Assembly: GCA_014378555.1 (NCBI GenBank)
Contig: JACMNN010000013.1
Span: forward strand, 1-35,776
Length of the DNA: 35,776 nt
Origin: Burkholderiales bacterium
GTDB lineage: Bacteria; Pseudomonadota; Gammaproteobacteria; Burkholderiales; Casimicrobiaceae
Reading direction: 5' to 3'
The notes below the pieces were generated by a model. The model was not told the origin of the DNA. It was given only the letters and a program-made list of their open reading frames with translations, and ran no database searches. Shown here in pieces: positions 28,434-35,776 of the stretch. The number at the start of each line of letters is the position of its first letter. Positions within the stretch are counted from its first letter, which is position 1. Made by a program: the position numbers and the translations under genes.

Positions 28434-28502
28434 TCTCCCGCTTTGGGAGAGGGTTAGGGTGAGGCGACTTAAAGTCGTCGCCTGACCTTAACCCGAGTTG
28501 TG
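28434..28502. repeat. Dispersed GGGAGAGGG-type repeat, partial
   Basis: ctcctctcccgctttgggagagggttagggtgagg followed by cgacttaaagtcg and gcctgaccttaaccc. Confidence 0.7.
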
Positions 28503-28558
28503 CCGTCCGGCGCCACTCACCCACGCCCTCGCATCACGCTGCGAGCGCAACACTCAGG

Positions 28559-30370
28559 ATGTTCGATATGAGTACCTACCAAGCCCCCCTAAAAGAGATG
28601 CACTTGCTGCTGGAGACGGTCGCACCCATCTCTGAAATTTGCAAGCTGCCGCACTTCGCGGACGCCACGCCGGACACGGTTGCAGCGATTCTCGAAGCTT
28701 CGGCCCAATTTGCAACCGAGGTGCTTGATCCGCTCAACTGGTCGGGTGATCAGGAGGGCGCACGGCACAACCCTGCCGACAACTCAGTGACCACACCCAA
28801 AGGCTTCAAAGCCGCCTATGCGGGTTACCGCGAAATGGGTGGCACCGGCATGCCGATGCCAACTGATTTTGGTGGCATGGGCATGCCGCGCTCGGTGGTC
28901 ACGTTAACCGACGAAATGCTGCATTCGGCCAACATGGGTTTTGGCTTATTGCCGATGCTCACGCAGGGCGCCATCGAGGCCATTTTGTTAGCCGGCTCCG
29001 ACGAGCTGAAGGCCACTTTTGCTGAGAAGATGGTCAGCGGCGAATGGAGCGGCACCATGAACCTGACCGAGCCGCAGGCGGGTTCCGATTTGTCACTGGT
29101 GAAAACGCGCGCCGAGCCGCAGGCTGATGGCAGCTACAAAGTATTCGGCACCAAAATCTACATTACCTACGGCGAACACGACTGGGCGGAAAACATCGTG
29201 CACTTGGTGCTCGCGCGTTTGCCCGATGCCCCGCCGGGTGTTAAAGGCATTTCACTACTGGTGGTGCCCAAGTTTCTGGTCAATAAAGACGGCAGCCTTG
29301 GCGCGCGCAACGACGTAAAGTGCATTTCCATCGAACATAAGATGGGCATTCATGCGTCACCCACTGCGGTGATGCAGTTTGGCGATGCCGGCGGCGCAAC
29401 GGGCTACATCGTGGGTGAGCCGAACCGCGGCCTGGAATACATGTTCATCATGATGAATCTCGCGCGTTTTGGTGTCGGCTTGCAGGGCGTGGGCATTAGT
29501 GAGCGCGCCTATCAACGCGCCGTTGCCTTTGCGCGTGACCGCGTGCAGTCGCGCGACGTTGGCGCACCGCGCCAACCTTCGGTATCAATCATTCATCATC
29601 CGGACGTGCGCCGCATGCTGCTGCGCATGCGCGCGCAAACCGAGGCCGCGCGGGCATTGGCGATGGCCACCGCGTATGCGTTTGATTTGGCTGCAGCACA
29701 CCCCGATGCGGCCGTTCGCGCAAGCAACGCAGCTTTTGTTGATTTGATGATCCCGATTCATAAAGGTTGGGCGACCGAGATGGCGCAAGAGACCACCTAT
29801 CAGGGCATACAAATTCACGGCGGCATGGGTTTTATCGAAGAAACTGGCGCCGCGCAGTATTACCGCGATGCCCGCATCACCACGATCTACGAAGGCACCA
29901 CAGCGATCCAAGCAAACGACCTGATAGGGCGCAAAATGGCGCGTGAAAATGGCGTCACCGCAAAGGCATTGATCGCCACCATGCGCGAATTTGCTGTTGA
30001 ATTGGCAACGTCACAGCATCCCCATTTAAAAGCGACGCATGCGCGTTTGATTGCAGGCATTGAAGCGGTCGAACGCGCTGTCGAATTTAATCTCGCCAAT
30101 TTCAACAGCGACATTCGCGCCTGTTTCGCCGGCTCGGTGCCGATGTTGAAATTGTTCGGCATCGTGTGTGGTGGTTGGCAGTTGGCGCGGGTTGCGCTGG
30201 AAGCAGAAAAACGGCTCAATGCAGGTCATGCCGACGCGGCGTTTTATGAGGCGAAACTGGCAACAATGCGTTTCTTTGCCGACACTATGATTCCCGAAGC
30301 GATTGCTGCTGCGGACACCATTGTCAATGGCGCTGAAGGCACCATGGCGATGGCGGAAGCTGCGTTTTAG
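28559..30370 (+). CDS. Acyl-CoA dehydrogenase
   Basis: 603 aa: MNLTEPQAGSDLSLVKTRAE, YIVGEPNRGLEYMFIMMNLARFGVGLQGVGISERAYQRA, QIHGGMGFIEETGAAQYYRDARITTIYEGTTAIQANDL. The start may be the ATG at 28559 or 28568. Confidence 0.94.
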   Translation: MFDMSTYQAPLKEMHLLLETVAPISEICKLPHFADATPDTVAAILEASAQFATEVLDPLNWSGDQEGARHNPADNSVTTPKGFKAAYAGYREMGGTGMPMPTDFGGMGMPRSVVTLTDEMLHSANMGFGLLPMLTQGAIEAILLAGSDELKATFAEKMVSGEWSGTMNLTEPQAGSDLSLVKTRAEPQADGSYKVFGTKIYITYGEHDWAENIVHLVLARLPDAPPGVKGISLLVVPKFLVNKDGSLGARNDVKCISIEHKMGIHASPTAVMQFGDAGGATGYIVGEPNRGLEYMFIMMNLARFGVGLQGVGISERAYQRAVAFARDRVQSRDVGAPRQPSVSIIHHPDVRRMLLRMRAQTEAARALAMATAYAFDLAAAHPDAAVRASNAAFVDLMIPIHKGWATEMAQETTYQGIQIHGGMGFIEETGAAQYYRDARITTIYEGTTAIQANDLIGRKMARENGVTAKALIATMREFAVELATSQHPHLKATHARLIAGIEAVERAVEFNLANFNSDIRACFAGSVPMLKLFGIVCGGWQLARVALEAEKRLNAGHADAAFYEAKLATMRFFADTMIPEAIAAADTIVNGAEGTMAMAEAAF

Positions 30371-30475
30371 TAGTGCCTGGCGTTACGTGGGGCGTGGTTC
30401 CAGCCCTAGTTTCGTCGTGTGCAAGCACTGTCGCGGTAACAACGTCCCCTTTCAAAAAACATTACTGAACTTCGT

Positions 30476-31150
30476 ATGCTGCAACTTCACTACTTTCCCT
30501 CCAACGCCTCATTCACACCGCACGTTTTGCTCGAAGAAATGGGTCTGCCGTTCGAGCTGAAATTGGTTGATCGCACTCAGAACGCGCACAAATCTGCCGA
30601 GTACTTAAAACTTAACCCGAACGGGCTGATTCCGGTGTTGGTAGACGGCGATCTGGTGCTTTACGAGACCGCAGCAATCTGTCTGCATCTCACTGATTCA
30701 CATCCAGAAAAAAATCTGGCGCCCGCGGTGGGCACTAAACAGCGCGCAGAGTTCTACAAGTGGCTGATGTGGATGACCAACACCTTGCAGCCGGCAATGG
30801 TCATGTATTTCTACACCGATCGTTACACCTCTTCAACCGACCCCGAAGTGCTCGCTCAAATCACCGCGAAAACGCAAGAACGCGTGGGCGGAATGCTCAA
30901 GCAACTCGATGAACATTTGGCGGCAAATGGCGGGCCGTGGATGATGGGCCAGACGTTCACCGTGCTCGACGTTTACGCCTTCATGCTGGGGCGCTGGACG
31001 CGTGGCTTCAAGGGCGATCCATCGTCAACACAACCGGCACGCTCGGTGGCCGCATGGCCGCATCTGGGTCCGCTTATGGAGCGAGTACGCAATAGACCGT
31101 CAGTGCAGCGCGTGGCTGTCACCGAAGCGCTGAAGGATATTGCCGGTTAG
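30476..31150 (+). CDS. Glutathione S-transferase family protein
   Basis: 224 aa: MLQLHYFPSNASFTPHVLLEEMGLPFELKLVDR...YLKLNPNGLIPVLVDGDLVLYETAAICLHL. Confidence 0.92.
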   Translation: MLQLHYFPSNASFTPHVLLEEMGLPFELKLVDRTQNAHKSAEYLKLNPNGLIPVLVDGDLVLYETAAICLHLTDSHPEKNLAPAVGTKQRAEFYKWLMWMTNTLQPAMVMYFYTDRYTSSTDPEVLAQITAKTQERVGGMLKQLDEHLAANGGPWMMGQTFTVLDVYAFMLGRWTRGFKGDPSSTQPARSVAAWPHLGPLMERVRNRPSVQRVAVTEALKDIAG

Positions 31151-31284
31151 ACGATCTGCATTTCGCCAAGCGAGTTTCGAAAGTTTTAATTTAGCGTTGC
31201 TGTCATCAGCGGAACATAAAGCATCGCTACACTCTTCAGTTCGTATTTCGAAGGGTACTCCCTCGAATTAACAGAGAGGAAGCG

Positions 31285-32418
31285 GTGGCACCCATCATTA
31301 GCATCAGCGGTTTGCGCGTGGCGTACGGCAATCATGAAGTGCTCAAGGGCATTGATCTGGCGATTGCGCCGGGCAGCTTTGTTGCGCTGTTGGGCGCATC
31401 CGGTTGCGGCAAAACCACGCTGCTGCGCACCCTAGCCGGATTCACGCCAGCCAGCGGTGGCTCGATTCGCGTCGAGGGTAGGGACGCTTTAACGCTGCCT
31501 CCGGAGCGGCGCGGCATGGCCATGGTGTTTCAGTCCTATGCGCTGTGGTCGCACATGACGGTGGCGCAAAACATAGGTTATGGCCTCAAATTACGCGGTA
31601 TGCCGCGCGACAAAATCGGCCAACGGGTGGCGGCACAATTGGCGATGCTCGGGCTTACTGGCTATGAGCAACGCTCCGTCGCTGAGCTTTCGGGCGGGCA
31701 GCGGCAACGCGTCGCGCTCGGTCGTGCACTTGCCGTTGAACCCAAAATCCTACTGCTCGACGAGCCGCTGTCGAACCTCGACGCGCGCATCCGTGTACAG
31801 ATGCGCCATGAGATTCGCAGTATTCAAAAAAAGCTCGGCCTGACCGCGATATTGGTCACCCATGACCGCGAGGAGGCGATGGTCATGGCCGACCTTGTGG
31901 TGGTTCTCGATCAGGGTCGCATTGCGCAAATGGGCACGCCAGAGGCGGTTTTTCAACGGCCCGCTTCACCGTTTGTTGCAGCCTTTATGGGCGCTGAAAA
32001 TATCATCGATTGCGAGGCCAAGCGCAACGGCGCTGGCATTGATCTGCGCATTCCAGCGATACCCGCCAGCCAACTGCATTGCCCGATGAGCAGCAGTGAG
32101 GACGTCGCTAGCGCTAGCGTTGCAGCCGATGCCGACGGCCCGGTGCAGGTCCACTTTCGTAGCGAGGCGGCTTTTCTGCGCGAAGCCGGTGCGTCAGTCG
32201 CGGCAACGCTGCAATTTCCGGGTCGCATCAGCCAGGTCAGCTATCTCGGTAGCGGCTATCGCTGCGAAGTCAACACCGATTGCGGTGCTTTTTTCGTCGA
32301 CCATCCGACGCGCTTTGCGCCAGACGACGGCGTCACCGTTTGTATTCCCGGCAACGCGCTGCACGTATTTCGACGCGATCTGTCGCGTCAAGCCGCACCG
32401 GCGAAAGCGTTCCAATAA
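31285..32418 (+). CDS. ABC transporter ATP-binding protein (PotA/FbpC-like importer ATPase)
   Basis: GASGCGKTTLLRTLAGF Walker A, ELSGGQRQRVALGRALAVEPKILLLDEPLSNLDARIR, C-terminal TOBE-like region. GTG start. Confidence 0.93.
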   Translation: MAPIISISGLRVAYGNHEVLKGIDLAIAPGSFVALLGASGCGKTTLLRTLAGFTPASGGSIRVEGRDALTLPPERRGMAMVFQSYALWSHMTVAQNIGYGLKLRGMPRDKIGQRVAAQLAMLGLTGYEQRSVAELSGGQRQRVALGRALAVEPKILLLDEPLSNLDARIRVQMRHEIRSIQKKLGLTAILVTHDREEAMVMADLVVVLDQGRIAQMGTPEAVFQRPASPFVAAFMGAENIIDCEAKRNGAGIDLRIPAIPASQLHCPMSSSEDVASASVAADADGPVQVHFRSEAAFLREAGASVAATLQFPGRISQVSYLGSGYRCEVNTDCGAFFVDHPTRFAPDDGVTVCIPGNALHVFRRDLSRQAAPAKAFQ

Positions 32419-32453
32419 TCTTTATCGCAAATAACTTTTAAGGATAGAAGCTC

Positions 32454-33605
32454 ATGAAAACCCCGTTACGTATTGTTGCGCTGGCAGTGAGCGCAGCGCT
32501 CAGCACTGCCTCAATGTCGGCGCATGCCCAGACCACATTGACCGTGCTGTCTGGCGGTTCACAGAACATGGTCGACTACGTCACCGACTACTTAGGCCCG
32601 CTGTTTGAAAAACAGAACGCCGGCGTCAAGGTGGTGGTGGTGGGCGTCGGCCCGGACGATGCAGGATCGCAGAAAATTCTCGAGAAATTGCAGGCGCAAA
32701 AAGGTGCGGCCACTTGGGACGTTGATGTGATCGTGCCTAACCAGCAAAAAACCGGCGAGATGGCCAATGCCGGGTTGTTGCTGAAATATCGCGACAGCAT
32801 CGCCACTGGCAAATATGCAGTAAGCCAATCGTCAAAGCAAGCGCTGGGCGTCAACGTGGACGGTTACGTGATGCCCATGTTCGAAAGCCAGACAGCGATG
32901 GCCTACAACCCGGACCTGGTGAAAAGCCCGCCCTCCTCCTATGACGAGTTGCGCGCATTCGTCACCAAGAATCCCAAGCAATTTGGTTATAACGGGCTGA
33001 AAAACGGCATGTCTGGTGTGGCCTTCGTGGTCGGCTGGATGTATGCCTATGGCGGCAATGCAACCGCACTTCAGCAAGGCCCCTACGACGCCGCCGGTAA
33101 AGCCAGTAGCGGCTGGAATAAAGCCTACGCTGATCTAAAAGTGTTCAATCAAAGCGTGACATTTACGCCTGGCAATGCCGGCACACTGGACATGCTTAAC
33201 CGTGGTGAAATCGCGATGGGTCCGGTCTGGGTGGACATGTTCTACACGTGGAAGGCCGATGGTCGTCTGTCGCCTAGCCTGAAGCTGAAACTGCTGTCGC
33301 CCGGCATGCCAGGCCAGCCTTATTACTACGCGATTCCCGCGAAAGCGAAGAATGCTGATCTCGCCAAAAAATTCATCGCACTGGCAACCAGCCCAGCAGT
33401 GCAAGCTGAAGGAATCGTGAAGCGCTTTAACTGGTATCCAGGCATTGATGCCAACGCGGTGAAACCTGCGCTCGACCCGAAAGTGTGGGCGAACCTGTTC
33501 ACCGACATCTCGCCCGCTGATCTCGCAAAAAATGGCAAACCGTTCCCGATTGCACCGTTCTTCACTGACTTGCGCGAGCAGTACGAGAAACAGGTGGGCA
33601 ACTAG
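32454..33605 (+). CDS. ABC transporter periplasmic substrate-binding protein
   Basis: Signal peptide MKTPLRIVALAVSAALSTASMSAHAQ, family-1-like extracellular solute-binding protein, operonic with ATPase and permeases. Confidence 0.9.
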   Translation: MKTPLRIVALAVSAALSTASMSAHAQTTLTVLSGGSQNMVDYVTDYLGPLFEKQNAGVKVVVVGVGPDDAGSQKILEKLQAQKGAATWDVDVIVPNQQKTGEMANAGLLLKYRDSIATGKYAVSQSSKQALGVNVDGYVMPMFESQTAMAYNPDLVKSPPSSYDELRAFVTKNPKQFGYNGLKNGMSGVAFVVGWMYAYGGNATALQQGPYDAAGKASSGWNKAYADLKVFNQSVTFTPGNAGTLDMLNRGEIAMGPVWVDMFYTWKADGRLSPSLKLKLLSPGMPGQPYYYAIPAKAKNADLAKKFIALATSPAVQAEGIVKRFNWYPGIDANAVKPALDPKVWANLFTDISPADLAKNGKPFPIAPFFTDLREQYEKQVGN

Positions 33606-33652
33606 AACTTAGCGATCCGCACAGCGAAACCGGGCGCTCTGGTTTCGCTGAC

Positions 33653-34516
33653 TTGTCGGTCACCCATGTGATGCAAAAACGTTCCTCGTACCCGCTGGCA
33701 CTGCTGCTACTGTCGCCTGCCCTTTTGATGGTGGGGCTACTGTTTATTTATCCGTTGGGCTATTCGCTTTCGTATGCGTTTCGCAACGAAAAAAGTGCGA
33801 CGTGGGATCTGTCGAACTTTGAAAAAGCGTTCTCGCTTTACGGCAACGACATCGTCTACACCCTCGTTATTCTGGTGATGGCCACGACGCTGACTGGTCT
33901 GTTTGCGCTTGCCATTGGCGGCTACCTGACGCTCGGCGAGAACAAGCGCGCCGTGAGTTTTTTACGCTGGTTATACCGGTGGCCGCTATTTATTCCGATG
34001 GTGGTTGCCGGCCAATTGATGCGCACCTTCCTGGCCAAAAACGGCATGCTCAATAACGCCTTGATGTCGCTCGGCATTCTTGATCCTATCAACGCCATGA
34101 GCATGCTTGACTGGCGCGGCGTGGTGATTACTTTTGTCTGGAAGCAGTTGCCCTTTGCGGCATTGTTAATTTCCGGTGCGATGGCGTCGATGGATCGATC
34201 AATGATCGAAGCGGCGCGCAATCTCGGTGCCAGCAGACTGCGCGCATTAGTTGAGATTGTGATTCCGCAGATCAAAGCAACGCTTCTGGTTGCCCTGATT
34301 CTGTCGTTCGTCACCATGCTTTCGGCGCTGTCAGTGCCGATGATGATCATTGCCGGTTCGCCTACGATGATTACGGTCGACATGGCGTGGCGTGTAAATT
34401 CGTACGGCGACTACGGCGTCGCCAATGCACTTGGATTTATTTCCTGCGCGATGAGCGGCGTTGTGGCGTGGTTTTATTTGCGACACAGCGTGCGCGAACA
34501 GACAGCCACGCGATGA
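33653..34516 (+). CDS. ABC transporter permease
   Basis: 287 aa, BPD-transport EAA motif EAARNLGASRLRALVEIVIPQIKATLL. Start codon may be slightly further downstream (ATG 33668). Confidence 0.9.
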   Translation: MSVTHVMQKRSSYPLALLLLSPALLMVGLLFIYPLGYSLSYAFRNEKSATWDLSNFEKAFSLYGNDIVYTLVILVMATTLTGLFALAIGGYLTLGENKRAVSFLRWLYRWPLFIPMVVAGQLMRTFLAKNGMLNNALMSLGILDPINAMSMLDWRGVVITFVWKQLPFAALLISGAMASMDRSMIEAARNLGASRLRALVEIVIPQIKATLLVALILSFVTMLSALSVPMMIIAGSPTMITVDMAWRVNSYGDYGVANALGFISCAMSGVVAWFYLRHSVREQTATR

Positions 34517-35340
34517 GCGCGTTGACACAACGCTTGCCTAAGTTGGGTGGCGCCATCTTGCGCAGCGTGTTGATCGGCTTGCTAGCGGTTGCGATTTTTG
34601 GCCCACTGCTGAATATGTTGATTTGGACGGTGGCCGAGGCTTGGTACTTCCCAGCCAAACTGCCGATACGCTGGGGCTTTCAATTTTGGCATCGCGTGTT
34701 TCGACCTGAGGCGGGCGCCATGGCCGCGTTGTGGACCAGCATCATCATTGCATTGATGACCGTGGCGCTAAGCCTGTTGGTATCGATCCCGGCGGGTTAT
34801 GCGTTATCGCGTCGAACCTTGCCGTTACGTGGCGTATTTTTGCTGATATTTTTATTGCCACAAGCGTTTCCTGCGATTGCGGTACATATGAATATTGCGC
34901 GAATTTTTTACGGCTTGGGACTCAACGGCACACTGTGGGGCGTCATGCTTGTGCACGCGATTCAAGGGCTAGTGTTTTCGGTGTGGATCGCGTCGGCCGC
35001 TTTTGCGTCGGTCGATTCTGAACAGGTCGAAGCCGCGCGCAATCTTGGCGCAACGCCTTGGCGCGCGTTCGTCAGCGTATCGCTACCGCAGGCAGCGCCG
35101 GGATTGATGGCGAGTGCAATTTTCGTTTTTTTGATTTCGCTAGACGAGTTTTCTGGAACGTTTTTTGTCGGCGTTCCCGAGGTACGCACATTGCCGCTGA
35201 CCATGCTTAACGCAGCACTTGAGGGCAACTATCAGATCGCCTCGATCACCGCACTACTGCTGCTGGTTCCGTCGATTGCGTTTATGCTCTTCGTCGAAAA
35301 ATTTCTTAAGGCCGATGTATTGGCGAAGGTGGGCACATGA
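34513..35340 (+). CDS. ABC transporter permease
   Basis: MSALTQRLPKLGGAILRSVLIGLL...VEAARNLGATPWRAFVSVSLPQAAPGLMAS. ATGA overlap with upstream permease; the track ORF start (34387) is too far upstream. Confidence 0.92.
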   Translation: MSALTQRLPKLGGAILRSVLIGLLAVAIFGPLLNMLIWTVAEAWYFPAKLPIRWGFQFWHRVFRPEAGAMAALWTSIIIALMTVALSLLVSIPAGYALSRRTLPLRGVFLLIFLLPQAFPAIAVHMNIARIFYGLGLNGTLWGVMLVHAIQGLVFSVWIASAAFASVDSEQVEAARNLGATPWRAFVSVSLPQAAPGLMASAIFVFLISLDEFSGTFFVGVPEVRTLPLTMLNAALEGNYQIASITALLLLVPSIAFMLFVEKFLKADVLAKVGT

Positions 35341-35776
35341 GCAACGCGGAGAGCGAATACTCGCTGTGGTTGCTGCCTGCCGAAGCCACGCAACTTGAGT
35401 TAGCCGCGCTGATCGCGCGGCTCGGCGTCCGATTCGGCAGCCAGCCGTTTACGCCACACCTCACCATTCAAGGTGATCTATCTCTGTCGCTCGACAGCGT
35501 TTCTCGTGCCGCTCAATCGGTTGCGGCGCAGTGGCCGCCGCAACGCTGGCGTGTAGCAGCGGTTGCCGGTAGCGAGCACTTTTTTCGCAGTCTGTACCTG
35601 CGTTTCGATGAAACTCCGGCCTATGTTGGCGGAAAAAAAGAGTTGCAATCTGCGAGTGGCAGCGCTGACGGGCTGTCGCTATTTCCTCACTTGAGCTTGG
35701 CTTATGGTGCGACCGATGAGGTGCAAAAGCGTGTCGTCATCGGCGAGCTTTCAGCAATGATCGGCAGCGAGATCAC
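35337..35776 (+). CDS. 2H phosphoesterase superfamily protein, cyclic phosphodiesterase (CPDase)-like, truncated by the right window edge
   Basis: Reads MSNAESEYSLWLLPAEATQLELAALIARLGVRFGSQPFTPHLTIQGDLSLS...GLSLFPHLSLAYGATDEV, with two HxT/S motifs (HLTI, HLSL). ATGA overlap with the permease gene. Confidence 0.78.
   Translation, partial: MSNAESEYSLWLLPAEATQLELAALIARLGVRFGSQPFTPHLTIQGDLSLSLDSVSRAAQSVAAQWPPQRWRVAAVAGSEHFFRSLYLRFDETPAYVGGKKELQSASGSADGLSLFPHLSLAYGATDEVQKRVVIGELSAMIGSEI

Noticed and set aside
1-35776. tRNA, rRNA, prophage integrase, transposase or complete IS element
   Set aside because: None recognised on either strand by eye; absence should be confirmed with tRNAscan-SE and ISfinder-type searches.

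Overview
Betaproteobacterial-type chromosomal segment, mostly housekeeping and metabolic genes. From left to right: a sox-type sulfur-oxidation fragment (partial soxD-like cytochrome, soxC-like, ArsR regulator), redoxin and DsbD, leuS-lptE-holA, rsmE, an alpha/beta hydrolase, O-acetylhomoserine sulfhydrylase, an accessory island (about 13.5-20.2 kb), oligopeptidase A, cobalamin adenosyltransferase, enoyl-CoA hydratase, GtrA plus a membrane glycosyltransferase-like protein, etfBA, acyl-CoA dehydrogenase, GST, and a complete ABC importer operon followed by a cyclic-phosphodiesterase-like (2H) gene cut by the right edge. The most interesting locus is 13.8-17.4 kb. Four tandem 39-codon ORFs, too short for the supplied ORF track, encode near-identical peptides with a textbook double-glycine leader (L-12, E-8, I-7, I/V-4, G-2, G-1). 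Each ends in the same predicted heptapeptide core, EAASSLY. They are divergent from an intact TPR-like/HD-GYP c-di-GMP phosphodiesterase gene and are followed by decayed remnants of two bacteriocin-exporter-type ABC transporters. This looks like a candidate secreted-peptide/c-di-GMP signalling module that I cannot assign to a known family. Other notable points are a palindromic repeat inserted in frame inside leuS, another inside the ArsR regulator gene, and a 64-bp direct repeat flanking a lipoprotein gene. All calls come from reading the sequence; no database search was possible.
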